Source: Sphaerisporangium rubeum
GTDB lineage: Bacteria > Actinomycetota > Actinomycetes > Streptosporangiales > Streptosporangiaceae
Assembly (NCBI RefSeq): GCF_014207705.1
Contig: NZ_JACHIU010000001.1
Coordinates: forward strand, 5,820,501 to 5,884,500
Length of the DNA stretch: 64,000 nucleotides
Reading direction: 5' to 3'
Made by a program: the position numbers and the translations under genes. The notes below the pieces were generated by a model. The model was not told the origin of the DNA. It saw only the letters and a program-made list of their open reading frames with translations, and searched no databases. Below, in pieces: positions 43,611 to 52,066 of this stretch; position 1 is the first letter of the stretch; the number at the start of each line of letters is the position of its first letter.

Positions 43611-44939
43611 ATGGCCGTCAAGCAGTTGATACCGCGCAAGCGGGTCAGGCACGAGGAGTTACCCGAGTCCCCGTCGAAGGCCCCGTCGAAGGCCCCGTCG
43701 AAGGCCCCGTCGAAGGCCCCGTCGAAGGCCCCGGTGGCGGTGGAGCCGCCGGACCGGTGGCGTCCGGGTCCCCTCGACCTGCCGGACTGGGGGGAGCTTG
43801 AGGCGAAGGCCGTCGCCAAGGGAGCGGCGGACGCCAAGAGTCCGGGCTTCGACTCGGTCACGTTGAAGACGCAAGGGTACGAGCCGCCGCATCTGCTGGT
43901 GCTGGACGCGCAGCGGCAGCAGGCGATCGAGGACGTGCACGCGCTCCTGGCCCGTCAGGAGCACGAGGCCCGTGCCGCGCGCGCGGCGCACGGCAAGCGT
44001 GCCGAGGCGGTGGCGGAGGACTACGTCCGCACCCGCGCCGTGCACGAGGTGGCGAGGGGCCGGGTCGAGAGCCTGGAGATCGGGCCGTCGCAGTGGCCGG
44101 GTGACGGCAAGCCGAGCTCGATCGCGCTCGGCGGCGGGTGGCGGGAGGCGCTGCGCTCGTGGGGGGTGCCGTTCCTCCTGCTGCTCGTGCTCCTCACCGT
44201 CGAGGTCCCCATCTACTACGCGACGTTCCTGAACTGGGGTGAGACGACGGTCATGACGTACGCGCTGGCCATCGGCGCGATCTTCGTGTTCGTCTTCGGC
44301 CCCCACATGTACGGCCGCAAGTTCCGCGAGTGGCAGGAGTTCCGGGGACGGCGCAGGCACGGCCAGGAGGACACCCGGCGGCGCGGGCTGGCGGGCCGGC
44401 CGGTGATCCTGTTCCTCATCCCGGTGATCTGGCTGCTCGCCATCGGCGCGGTCGCGTCGCTGCGGCTGCTGCTCATCGGCGACGTCGTCTACATCGACGC
44501 GGACGGCAACGAGCAGCGCATGCCGAGCGCGATCGACGGCTGGGGCCTGGTGCCGACGGTCATCCTCGTCACCGCGCTGATGATCTTCACGGCGCTGATC
44601 GCGACCGAGCTCGGCCGCCGCATGGGCAACCCCAACGACCGCGCGCTCACCGAGCACCGGGCCCATCTGCACCGGACCGGCCAGACGCTGGCCGCCGCGC
44701 AGGCACGCCAGGAGGAGTGCGACGCGTACGCCATGGAGCTGGACCACTTCCTCTCCACCGTCGACGAGACCCGTGAGCGGTACACCACGCGGATCGAGGG
44801 GGGCTACGACCACGTGGAGACCGTCTACATGGACGCCTTGATCAGCGGGGTCGACGACCCCAAGGCGTCGCTGTTCGGGCCGTCGGTCCTGGACCGGCAC
44901 CAGCGCCGCCGGCACGACCACAACCAGTCCGACACCTGA
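43611..44939 (+). CDS. Ter-operon membrane protein with APSK repeats
   Basis: This 442-residue protein has a basic N-terminus with five or six Ala-Pro-Ser-Lys repeats, a helical region at about 95-150 (coiled-coil-like, QQAIEDVHALLARQEHEARA), then four predicted membrane helices (for example WGVPFLLLLVLLTVEVPIYY, YALAIGAIFVFVFG) and a C-terminal helical stretch. I recognise no catalytic motif. It precedes TerD by ten bases and so belongs to the Ter unit. It may be the membrane platform for TerD-like proteins, which is inferred from location. Confidence 0.65.
   Translation: MAVKQLIPRKRVRHEELPESPSKAPSKAPSKAPSKAPSKAPVAVEPPDRWRPGPLDLPDWGELEAKAVAKGAADAKSPGFDSVTLKTQGYEPPHLLVLDAQRQQAIEDVHALLARQEHEARAARAAHGKRAEAVAEDYVRTRAVHEVARGRVESLEIGPSQWPGDGKPSSIALGGGWREALRSWGVPFLLLLVLLTVEVPIYYATFLNWGETTVMTYALAIGAIFVFVFGPHMYGRKFREWQEFRGRRRHGQEDTRRRGLAGRPVILFLIPVIWLLAIGAVASLRLLLIGDVVYIDADGNEQRMPSAIDGWGLVPTVILVTALMIFTALIATELGRRMGNPNDRALTEHRAHLHRTGQTLAAAQARQEECDAYAMELDHFLSTVDETRERYTTRIEGGYDHVETVYMDALISGVDDPKASLFGPSVLDRHQRRRHDHNQSDT
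43671..43730 (+). repeat. Five-copy 12-base tandem repeat encoding Pro-Ser-Lys-Ala
   Basis: The unit CCGTCGAAGGCC is repeated five times without interruption and adds four residues per copy to the N-terminus of the membrane protein. A short perfect repeat of this kind is prone to slippage and may vary in length between strains. Confidence 0.9.
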
Positions 44940-44949
44940 GGAGACCGAT

Positions 44950-45531
44950 ATGGGAGTGAGCCTGACCAAAGGCGGCGACGCTCCGCTCGCCGGACCGCAC
45001 CTGAGCAAGGTCCTTGTGGCTCTCGGCTGGCGGTCGCTGGACGTCACCGGCCGGGACGTCGACCTGGACGCCTCGGCGCTGATGGTGGGCCGCAGCGGAC
45101 GGGTGCTGTCCGACGAGCACTTCGTCTTCTACAACAACCTCAAGAGCCCGGACACGTCGGTCGAGCACAAAGGTGACAACCGTGTCGGCGCCGGGGCCGC
45201 CGAGCAGGACTGCGAGACCATCCTGATCGACCTGGCCGCGGTGCCGCCGCGGTGCGTCCGCATCCTGTTCCCCGTGTCGATCTACGACGGAGAGCGGACG
45301 GGACAGACGTTCGGTCAGGTGCGCGACGCGTACATCCGGGTCGTGGACGAGGCCACCGCGGACGAGGTGGTCCGGTACGACCTGACGGAGGACTACGCCA
45401 AGGACTCGGCGGTGATCTTCGGTGAGCTGTTCCGCCAAGGCGACCAGTGGCGGTTCCGCGCGGTCGGGGACGGCTACTCGCAGGGCCTGCGGGCCATCGC
45501 CGTCGGCTACGGGGTGAACGTCAGCTCATGA
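44950..45531 (+). CDS. terD: TerD family calcium-binding stress protein
   Basis: TerD proteins bind calcium and are linked to tellurite resistance and general stress responses. Landmarks are VALGWRSLDVTGRDVDLDASAL, FVFYNNLKSPDTSVEHKGDN with the acidic GDNRVG calcium motif, and FGQVRDAYIRVVDEAT. The length of 193 residues is normal. The gene overlaps the start of a TerC-like gene (ATGA) and lies ten bases behind the membrane protein gene. Confidence 0.95.
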   Translation: MGVSLTKGGDAPLAGPHLSKVLVALGWRSLDVTGRDVDLDASALMVGRSGRVLSDEHFVFYNNLKSPDTSVEHKGDNRVGAGAAEQDCETILIDLAAVPPRCVRILFPVSIYDGERTGQTFGQVRDAYIRVVDEATADEVVRYDLTEDYAKDSAVIFGELFRQGDQWRFRAVGDGYSQGLRAIAVGYGVNVSS

Positions 45532-46685
45532 TCGGGAGAATCTTCGGCTGGTCGTTCACCCTGACCGGGGTGGGCCTCCTCGCGGCGCTGCTGTTCGGCG
45601 GCCCGCGCGCTCTGGTGCTCGTGGCGATCCTCGCGGTCCTCGAGATCTCCCTGTCGTTCGACAACGCGGTGGTCAACGCCAAGGTGATCGAGCGGATGAG
45701 CCCGTTCTGGCAGCGGATGTTCCTCACCGTCGGCATCGTGATCGCGGTGTTCGGCATGCGCCTGGCGTTCCCGCTGCTCATCGTGGGGATCACCGCCAAG
45801 CTGAGCCCGGCGGAGGCCATCAGCCTCGCGGTGAACGACGCCACCGAGTACGGCAGGAGGTTGCAGGAGGCGCATCCGCTGATCGCGGCGTTCGGCGGCA
45901 TGTTCCTGCTGATGATCTTCCTGGACTTCATCTTCGAGGAGCGCGAGTTCGCGTGGCTGGCGTGGCTGGAACGTCCGCTCGCCAAGATCGGCAAGCTGGA
46001 TCAGCTGTCGGTCGTGGTGGCGCTGTCGGTGCTGGTCGGCGCCACCGCGGTCGCCGACGTGGACACCGGCAGCGTGCTCACCGCCGGCGTGCTCGGCGTC
46101 GTGACGTACCTGCTGGTCAACAGCCTCGGCGAGCTGTTCGAGGCGGGACAGCGGGTCGCGGGGGCCGAGGAGGAAGGCATCGGCACGGGCCTGCCGGCGC
46201 TCGCCAGGGACGCCGAGCCGCAGGAGGCGCCGGTGCGCCGCCGGCCGTCCGCCGTGGTGGGGGCCGCGGGACGTGCCGGGTTCTTCCTGTTCCTGTACCT
46301 GGAGGTGCTCGACGCGTCGTTCTCGTTCGACGGCGTGGTGGGGGCCTTCGCGATCAGCGACGAACTGCTGATCATCGCGCTCGGCCTCGGGATCGGCGCG
46401 ATGTACGTGCGGTCGCTGACGATCTACCTGGTGCGCAGGGGCACGCTGAGCGAGTACGTGTACCTGGAGCACGGCGCGCACTGGGCCATCGGCGTGCTGG
46501 CCACGATCATGCTGGTCAGCCTCGGCCGTGAGGTGCCGGAGATCGTCACCGGGCTCATCGGCCTCGGATTCATCGTCACCGCGATGATCTCCTCGACGCT
46601 CCGCAACCGCGCCAGGGACCGGGACCTCGCCGCCGCCGCCGAGGCCGGCGAGGCGACCCCCGAACCCGCCGAGACACGGCAGTGA
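45528..46685 (+). CDS. TerC-like DUF475 integral membrane protein
   Basis: This 385-residue protein has about nine predicted membrane helices. Two copies of the TerC-type motif occur, LEISLSFDNAVVNAKV near residue 38 and LDASFSFDGVVGAF near residue 262; the acidic residues within the membrane suggest metal-ion transport, and TerC relatives are implicated in manganese export and tellurite resistance. DUF475 members often pair with TerD, as here. The ATG overlaps the terD stop. The stop overlaps the upstream end of the next gene's frame. Confidence 0.9.
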   Translation: MIGRIFGWSFTLTGVGLLAALLFGGPRALVLVAILAVLEISLSFDNAVVNAKVIERMSPFWQRMFLTVGIVIAVFGMRLAFPLLIVGITAKLSPAEAISLAVNDATEYGRRLQEAHPLIAAFGGMFLLMIFLDFIFEEREFAWLAWLERPLAKIGKLDQLSVVVALSVLVGATAVADVDTGSVLTAGVLGVVTYLLVNSLGELFEAGQRVAGAEEEGIGTGLPALARDAEPQEAPVRRRPSAVVGAAGRAGFFLFLYLEVLDASFSFDGVVGAFAISDELLIIALGLGIGAMYVRSLTIYLVRRGTLSEYVYLEHGAHWAIGVLATIMLVSLGREVPEIVTGLIGLGFIVTAMISSTLRNRARDRDLAAAAEAGEATPEPAETRQ

Positions 46686-46699
46686 CGAAAGGACCGGCC

Positions 46700-47284
46700 A
46701 TGGCGGAGCAGCGCCGGGTGACGCTCACCAAGGACGCCCCGAGGATGGACATACCTCGGGAGAACGGCCGGATGCGGGTCAACCTGACCTGGAACTCGAC
46801 CGGTTCCTCCCCCATCGACCTGGACCTGTGCTGCCTGTGGGAGCTGACCGACGGGTCCCGGGGCTGCGTGCAGGCGCTCGGCGGCAAGTTCCGCGTCCCC
46901 AGGGACGGCGACGACCCCGTCATCGCCCTGGACCGCGACGAGCGCGCCGGCGGCCCCGAGGGGGAGAACATGACCATCGACATGGCGCGGGCCCACCTGA
47001 TCAGCCGGGTCCTGGTGTTCGCCTACATCTACCACGGCGTGCCGAACTGGGCCGCCGCGAACGGGGTCGCCACGATCCACCCGGTCAGCGGCCCGCCGAT
47101 CGAGGTGCCGCTGGACGGCGCGGACCCCCGCGCGCGGGTGTGCGCGATGTTCATGCTCCGCAACACCGGGGGCCGGCTGGCGATCCGCAGAGAGGTCCGT
47201 TACTTCACCCGGGGCCACCGTCAGATGGACGCCACCTACAAGTGGGGCCTCACCTGGCGGCCCGGCATCAAGAGAACCCCCTGA
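46700..47284 (+). CDS. TerD-related protein, last gene of the Ter operon
   Basis: This 194-residue protein has a TerD-like beta-sandwich: VNLTWNSTGSSPIDLDLCCL, CVQALGGKFRVPRDGDDPVIALDRDER and ISRVLVFAYIYHGVPNWAAA. It resembles TerA/TerF-type stress proteins more than TerD itself. The ATG at 46700 has AAAGGA upstream; a GTG 18 bases earlier is an alternative. It closes the six-gene unit and is followed by two hairpins before a convergent gene. Confidence 0.82.
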   Translation: MAEQRRVTLTKDAPRMDIPRENGRMRVNLTWNSTGSSPIDLDLCCLWELTDGSRGCVQALGGKFRVPRDGDDPVIALDRDERAGGPEGENMTIDMARAHLISRVLVFAYIYHGVPNWAAANGVATIHPVSGPPIEVPLDGADPRARVCAMFMLRNTGGRLAIRREVRYFTRGHRQMDATYKWGLTWRPGIKRTP

Positions 47285-47297
47285 CCCCCCGATCCCC

Positions 47298-47330
47298 GCC
47301 CCGGCGCCACTCCCCACGCGGCGCCGGGGC
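47298..47330 (+). terminator. Terminator hairpin after the Ter operon
   Basis: GCCCCGGCGCC at 47298-47308 pairs perfectly with GGCGCCGGGGC at 47320-47330. It lies 14 bases behind the last gene of the Ter unit. Confidence 0.75.
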
Positions 47331-47340
47331 GGTCCTCACC

Positions 47341-47383
47341 CGGGGTCCCCGGGCCGCGAGGGGCAGGCGGCCCGGGGGCCCCG
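47341..47383. terminator. Bidirectional terminator hairpin between convergent genes
   Basis: CGGGGTCCCCGGGCCGC at 47341-47357 pairs with GCGGCCCGGGGGCCCCG at 47367-47383, with a single G-T mismatch over 17 bases. It lies eight bases behind the stop of the minus-strand gene at 47391 and can serve both directions. Confidence 0.75.
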
Positions 47384-47390
47384 TCTGCGG

Positions 47391-47975
47391 TCACCCGGGT
47401 GGGCCGACCGCGTGGATGTAGGCGGGGATGGACCGGGTCGGCGTGGTGACCACCACGGGACGGAACCGGGTCTTGTGCAGGTCGGGGGACTCCGGGTAGG
47501 CCAGGTCGTCGAGCAACGGCCCTGAGATGATCATCGCCAGGTCGCTCGCGGGGCTGCCGGCCAGTTCGGCGCGCAGGTCGTCGCTCGCGCACATCTGCGC
47601 GACCGCGGTCACCGCCTGGCCGGTGAAGCCGTCGTCGGTGATGCGGACCAGCCCCTGGTGGAACGACAGGCGGCAGCGCATGCGGCGGTCGCCGGCGCGG
47701 TCGCGGTTGCGGTGCCACAGGGTCGTGCACAGCTCACGGGTGAGACCGGCCACGACCCGGGCCTCGTCCACCCCGGAGGTCAGCACCAGCAGCACCCCTG
47801 TGGGCTGGATCTGCAGTGTCGCGTGGTCGAGCCCGGCCGCGACGCCGGCCCGTTCGACCACCTCGGCCAGCCGGGACCGCGGATCGCCGCGTAGCGGTCC
47901 CTCGCCTTCCACCGCCACGCAGAGCCGCCGCACCGGGCCGGTCAACGGATCGGTCAACGGGTCCAGCACGTCCAT
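47391..47975 (-). CDS. Cyclase-like-fold protein of unknown function
   Basis: This 194-residue protein resembles catalytically inert relatives of class III nucleotidyl cyclases that I have seen in actinomycetes: VEGEGPLRG at the first strand, LQIQPTGVLLVLTSGVDEAR, then MRCRLSFHQGLVRITDDG and a helix GQAVTAVAQMCASDDLRAEL. The metal-binding aspartates of true cyclases are not apparent. There is no membrane segment. It stands alone, converging on the Ter operon. A regulatory or nucleotide-sensing role is possible but unsupported. Confidence 0.6.
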   Translation of the reverse strand: MDVLDPLTDPLTGPVRRLCVAVEGEGPLRGDPRSRLAEVVERAGVAAGLDHATLQIQPTGVLLVLTSGVDEARVVAGLTRELCTTLWHRNRDRAGDRRMRCRLSFHQGLVRITDDGFTGQAVTAVAQMCASDDLRAELAGSPASDLAMIISGPLLDDLAYPESPDLHKTRFRPVVVTTPTRSIPAYIHAVGPPG

Positions 47976-48149
47976 GAGCCACTCCCCCGCCAGGTCAGGT
48001 GTGTTCTGTCAGCTCCACCACTGTCACCCGGAGCGCTCGGCAACACCCCGTATTCAGGCGGGATTCCGCTGATTCGCGCGGCCGTACCGGCGGCACAGCG
48101 GAACGCCGTGCGGCGCACCGGTGGCGCCGCACGGCGTTGCGCGCGGGTC

Positions 48150-48920
48150 TCAGATCGTCGTCATACGGCGCAGGATGCGGGCCGCCGTACGGGACAGGAA
48201 CTCGACGTCCTCCGGGGTGTGGGACGCGTACGCGTTGGCGAGCACCCACTTGGCGACGCGGCGAGGCGGCATCAGGGTCAGGCCCTCGGCGATCACGAGG
48301 CCGTCCTTGACCTTGCCGCCGTGGACGGCGAGCAGGGGACGGATCTCGATCGGCTCGCCGGCCTCGCGGGACAGGACCTCCTGCAGCGCGGCGGCGGCGT
48401 CGACCAGGTCCTTGGCCACCTTGGAGCCGGAGCGCTCGCCGAGGAACAGGCGTCCGCCGTACGCCGCGATGTGGCAGTCCGGCTGCCATGCCTCGTTGTC
48501 GACGATCCAGACGCCACCCGGCCCGATGACCAGGTGGTCGATGGACGCCTTGCCAGGGACGGCGCGGCCGTCGAGCACGTTGTAGCTCTGTTTGGCGAGC
48601 GCGCGCCGTAACGACTTGCCGGTCCGCGTGGCACCGCTGCGCTTGCCGCGCCAGACGGCCGTGGCCTCGAACATGCGCCACGAGACGAACCCGTCGACGG
48701 CCCAGACGGCCGCGCCGCCGAGCACGCCGATGAGCAGGGGAAGCGGGAAGCCGCGGTAGATGGCGAGCGCGGTGATGATGACGAACCCCGCGCCTGCCAT
48801 GACGTTGCGTCTGCGGCGCCGCTCCGATCTGGTCTCGCGCCAGCGGAGCTCGTACATCACGGACGGCGAGCCCCAGGCGAACTTGTCGTCAGGCGGCACG
48901 TAGATAGACCCGTTGGGCAC
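48150..48920 (-). CDS. NERD-domain membrane protein
   Basis: Two predicted membrane helices near residues 40-80 (AGAGFVIITALAIYRGFPLPLL and GVLGGAAVWAVDGFV) precede a NERD domain (residues about 110-230): VLDGRAVPGKASIDHLVIGPGGVWIVDNE contains the Asp and Asp/Glu-type metal residues of the nuclease-related fold, and KDLVDAAAALQEVLS follows. NERD domains are related to nucleases, but many family members have unknown function. The GTG at 48920 has GGGGGTTT upstream. It diverges from the TetR gene. Confidence 0.8.
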   Translation of the reverse strand: MPNGSIYVPPDDKFAWGSPSVMYELRWRETRSERRRRRNVMAGAGFVIITALAIYRGFPLPLLIGVLGGAAVWAVDGFVSWRMFEATAVWRGKRSGATRTGKSLRRALAKQSYNVLDGRAVPGKASIDHLVIGPGGVWIVDNEAWQPDCHIAAYGGRLFLGERSGSKVAKDLVDAAAALQEVLSREAGEPIEIRPLLAVHGGKVKDGLVIAEGLTLMPPRRVAKWVLANAYASHTPEDVEFLSRTAARILRRMTTI

Positions 48921-49058
48921 CGGAAACCCCCACGATTTCGGGTAGCTCAGTCGACTTAACCAGGGGGATACCCAATCGGGAGCTCCAACTTTGCGAAGGT
49001 GACGGAAATAACACACCCGCGATACCCACCACGTGCGCCGGACGGACGCGCCATCGGT

Positions 49059-49074
49059 TACCGACCAGTCGGTA
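49059..49074. promoter_or_regulatory. TetR-type operator TACCGAC-CA-GTCGGTA
   Basis: A perfect palindrome with seven-base arms sits 34-49 bases upstream of the TetR gene ATG, a typical autoregulatory location. A closely related site (TACCGACC-GGCCGGTA) occurs at 54282-54297 upstream of the operon that this regulator probably controls. Confidence 0.78.
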
Positions 49075-49107
49075 CGCTGGCGGCAGGTGACTTCAGGGAG
49101 GCGTGCG

Positions 49108-49752
49108 ATGGCGCGCGGCGACGTCCGGGACCGGACCATGGATGACGGCGGCCGTGGCCCCGGAGGCGCGGGTGAGCGGCGCGAGGAGCCGGTGCGGCGG
49201 CGGCTGCTCGCCGAGGCGACACGGCTGTTCGCCGCCAAGGGGTTCGAGAACACCTCGGTGCAGGAGATCGTGTCGGCCGCCGGGGTGACCAAAGGAGCGA
49301 TGTACCACTACTTCGACTCCAAGGACGATCTGCTGCACGAGGTCTACGCGCGGGTGCTGCGGCTCCAGACCGACCGCCTCGACCGGTTCGCGGACGCGCC
49401 GGGGCCGGTGGCGGACCGGGTGCGCGCCGCGGCGGCCGACGTCATCGTGACGACCATCGAGAACCTCGACGACTTCAAGATCTTTTTCCGGTCGATGCAC
49501 CAGCTCGCGCCGGAGACCCAGCGGTCCGTGCGCGCCGAGCGGCGCCGCTACCACGAGCGGTTCCGCGACCTGATCGGCGAGGGACGGCGCACCGGGGTGT
49601 TCCGCGACGACGTCCCCGCCGACCTGGTGGTGGACTACTTCTTCGGCTCGGTCCACCACCTCGGCACGTGGTTCCGGCCGGACGGCGCGCTGTCGGCGCG
49701 CGAGATCGGCGACCACTTCGCCGGCCTGCTGCTGGCCTCCCTGCGTCCCTGA
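49108..49752 (+). CDS. TetR family transcriptional regulator
   Basis: This is a 214-residue regulator with a classic TetR DNA-binding domain: ATRLFAAKGFENTSVQEIVS and AAGVTKGAMYHYFDSKDDLL (residues about 38-80). The C-terminal ligand domain includes HLGTWFRPDGALSAREIGDHF, common in FadR-like or KstR2-like regulators of fatty-acid or sterol degradation. The ATG at 49108 has GGGAGG eight bases upstream. The gene converges on an acyl-CoA dehydrogenase operon and carries its own operator-like palindrome, so it probably represses that operon until an acyl-CoA is bound. Confidence 0.92.
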   Translation: MARGDVRDRTMDDGGRGPGGAGERREEPVRRRLLAEATRLFAAKGFENTSVQEIVSAAGVTKGAMYHYFDSKDDLLHEVYARVLRLQTDRLDRFADAPGPVADRVRAAAADVIVTTIENLDDFKIFFRSMHQLAPETQRSVRAERRRYHERFRDLIGEGRRTGVFRDDVPADLVVDYFFGSVHHLGTWFRPDGALSAREIGDHFAGLLLASLRP

Positions 49753-49778
49753 CCGGCAAGGATCGGACCGGCCCGGCG

Positions 49779-50891
49779 TCAGGCCGGCGCGGGGAGGCCG
49801 GCCGCGCCGGTGAGCGCGTCGCGGTGGTCCCCCGGGGTGCCGAGCGCGATCTCGCCGGCCTTGGCCCGCTTGAGGAACAGGTGCAGGGGATGCTCCCACG
49901 TCATGCCGATGCCGCCGTGGAGCTGGAGGCACTCCTCGGCGGCGCGCACGGCCACCGTGCCGCACCAGGCCTGCGCCACCGCCGCGGCGGTCGCGGTGTC
50001 GGCGCCGGTGGCGGCGGCGTCGGCGGCGTTGCGCGCGGCGGCCCTGGCCTGCACGATCGCGAGCCACAGGTCGGCCAGGCGGTGCTTGATCGCCTGGAAG
50101 GAGCCCACGGGCCTGGCGAACTGGCGGCGTTCGGTGACGTAGCCGACGGTCGTCGCCAGGCACCACTCGGCCACGCCGAGCTGCTCGGACGCGAGCAGCC
50201 CCGCGCCGAGCTCCAGGGCCGCGCGCAGCGGCCCGAGATCAGGCGCGACCAGGGTCGCCGCGGCGGCGTCGAACGTGACGACCGCGACGGGACGGGTCAC
50301 GTCGAGCGACACCGACGGCTGTACGCCGGTGGCCTCGGCCGCGTACAGCGCGCCGGAGGCCGGCACGAGGAACACGTCGGCGGCCTCCGCGCCGGCCACG
50401 GCGGTCACCCGGCCGGTCAGCGTGCCGTCCTCGGCGGTCACGGTGTCACGCGCGGCGGCACGCGGCGACGCGGTCACGGTGTCAGGCGCGGCGGCGTACG
50501 GCGAGGCGGCGAACGACACCGCGAGCGCGGCCGTCGTGCGTCCCTCGGCCAGCGGCCCGAGCAGCTCGGTCGCGGCATCGGTGCCGGCGGCGAGCAGCGC
50601 CTTGGTGGCCATGACGGAGCTGGTGAGGAACGGCACAGGAGCGACACCTCGGCCGAGCTCCTCCAGCACGACCGCGGCCTCACGCGGCGACGCGCCGGCC
50701 CCGCCGAGCTCCTCGGGGACCAGCAGCCCCGCGACGCCGATGTCGCAGGCGAGCGCCTTCCACACCCCGGCGTCGTACAGCGGCTCCTCCCCGGCGCGGG
50801 CCGCCATGGCGGACGGAGGACACCGGTCGGCGAGCAGCGCGCGCACGGCGGCCCGCAGCTCCTCCTCCACGTCCGAGTACAGCAGGGTCAT
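49779..50891 (-). CDS. Acyl-CoA dehydrogenase family protein (third of three)
   Basis: This 370-residue acyl-CoA dehydrogenase is atypically divergent. The segments IGVAGLLVPEELGGAGASPREA (N-domain), ERRQFARPVGSFQAIKHRLAD (FAD-contact helix) and ECLQLHGGIGMTWEHPLHLFLKR (C-domain) are clear. The middle beta-domain is short and carries an Ala/Thr-rich insertion (TVTASPRAAARDTVTAE), so substrate contacts may be lost. Such short members often pair with a full-length partner to form heterotetramers, as for FadE pairs in mycobacteria. The ATG at 50891 overlaps the upstream gene's stop by four bases. Confidence 0.88.
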   Translation of the reverse strand: MTLLYSDVEEELRAAVRALLADRCPPSAMAARAGEEPLYDAGVWKALACDIGVAGLLVPEELGGAGASPREAAVVLEELGRGVAPVPFLTSSVMATKALLAAGTDAATELLGPLAEGRTTAALAVSFAASPYAAAPDTVTASPRAAARDTVTAEDGTLTGRVTAVAGAEAADVFLVPASGALYAAEATGVQPSVSLDVTRPVAVVTFDAAAATLVAPDLGPLRAALELGAGLLASEQLGVAEWCLATTVGYVTERRQFARPVGSFQAIKHRLADLWLAIVQARAAARNAADAAATGADTATAAAVAQAWCGTVAVRAAEECLQLHGGIGMTWEHPLHLFLKRAKAGEIALGTPGDHRDALTGAAGLPAPA

Positions 50892-52066
50892 CGCGGCAGG
50901 TCCTTCCACGGGACGTCCTTGTCGGCGCGCGGCTCGGCAGGCAGGCCGAGCACCCGCTCGGCGACGATGGTGCGCAGGATCTCCGAGGTGCCACCCTCGA
51001 TGGAGTTCCCCTTGGCCCGCAGGTACCGGTACCCGGGGCCGCGGCCGACGAAGTCGACGGTGTCGGAGCGGCGGAACGTCCAGTCGTCGTACGCCAGGCC
51101 CTCCTCACGCAGCAACTCCACCTCGGCGCCGGACAGCGCCTGGTTGAGGCGCGCGAAGGCGAGCTTCATCCCCGAGCCCTCCGGTCCCGGGGTCCCCGCG
51201 GCGAGCTGCTCACGCAGCCGGACCGCGGCCAGGCGCGTCACCTCGGCCTCCACCCACAGCTCCAGCAGGCGGCGGTGCAGGTCGTGGGTGCGCAGCTCGG
51301 GCCGGGTGCGCCAGGTCTCGGTGATCAGCGCCATCATGCCGCCGCCGCGCCGGCCGGGGGTGCCGCCGATGGCGACCCGTTCGTTCATCAGCGTGGTCTG
51401 CGCGACCCGCCAGCCCTCGCCGACCGCGCCGAGCCGCAGCGTGTCAGGCAGCCGTACGCCGGTCAGGAACACCTCGTTGAACTCGGCCTCGCCGGTGATC
51501 TGCCGCAGCGGACGCACCTCGACGCCGGACGCGTGCATGTCGCAGACGAAGTACGTCAGACCCTGGTGTTTCGGCACATCGGGGTCGGTGCGCGCCACCA
51601 TGATGGCCCAGCGCGCCATGTGGGCCCCCGACGTCCAGACCTTCTGGCCGTCCACCACCCAGTCGTCCCCGTCGCGCACCGCGCGGGTGGCGAGGGTCGC
51701 GAGGTCGGAACCGGCGCCTGGCTCGCTGAACAGCTGGCACCAGAGTTCCTCGCCGGTCCACAGCGGACGCAGGAAGCGCCGCTTCTGCTCCTCGGTGCCG
51801 AAGGTCAGCAGCGTCGGGGCCGCCATGCCGAGCCCGATGGCCTGCCGTCCCACGTCGAGCTGCGGCGTGCCGTCGAACTCACGCTCCACGACGGCCTGCA
51901 GCCCGCGCGGCGCGCCGAGGCCGCCGAGACCCGGCGGGAAGTGCACCCAGGCGAGGCCCGCGTCGTACCGCGCGCGCAGGAACGCCTCCCGTCCCATGGC
52001 GTCCGGGTCGTGGCCCGCGAGGAACTCGCGGGCCCGCTCCACGATCGTCGTCTCGTCTGCCGTCAC
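50888..52066 (-). CDS. Acyl-CoA dehydrogenase (second of three)
   Basis: This full-length enzyme (392 residues) oxidises acyl-CoA thioesters using FAD. Landmarks: CQLFSEPGAGSDLATLATRA (substrate loop), WVVDGQKVWTSGAHMARW, NERVAIGGTPG and the C-terminal SIEGGTSEILRTIVAERVLG, where the Glu of EGGT is in the catalytic position. The GTG at 52066 overlaps the stop of the upstream gene (GTGA). It probably forms a heteromer with the shorter dehydrogenase that follows. Substrate unknown; medium-chain, branched or steroid side chains are possible. Confidence 0.92.
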   Translation of the reverse strand: MTADETTIVERAREFLAGHDPDAMGREAFLRARYDAGLAWVHFPPGLGGLGAPRGLQAVVEREFDGTPQLDVGRQAIGLGMAAPTLLTFGTEEQKRRFLRPLWTGEELWCQLFSEPGAGSDLATLATRAVRDGDDWVVDGQKVWTSGAHMARWAIMVARTDPDVPKHQGLTYFVCDMHASGVEVRPLRQITGEAEFNEVFLTGVRLPDTLRLGAVGEGWRVAQTTLMNERVAIGGTPGRRGGGMMALITETWRTRPELRTHDLHRRLLELWVEAEVTRLAAVRLREQLAAGTPGPEGSGMKLAFARLNQALSGAEVELLREEGLAYDDWTFRRSDTVDFVGRGPGYRYLRAKGNSIEGGTSEILRTIVAERVLGLPAEPRADKDVPWKDLPR

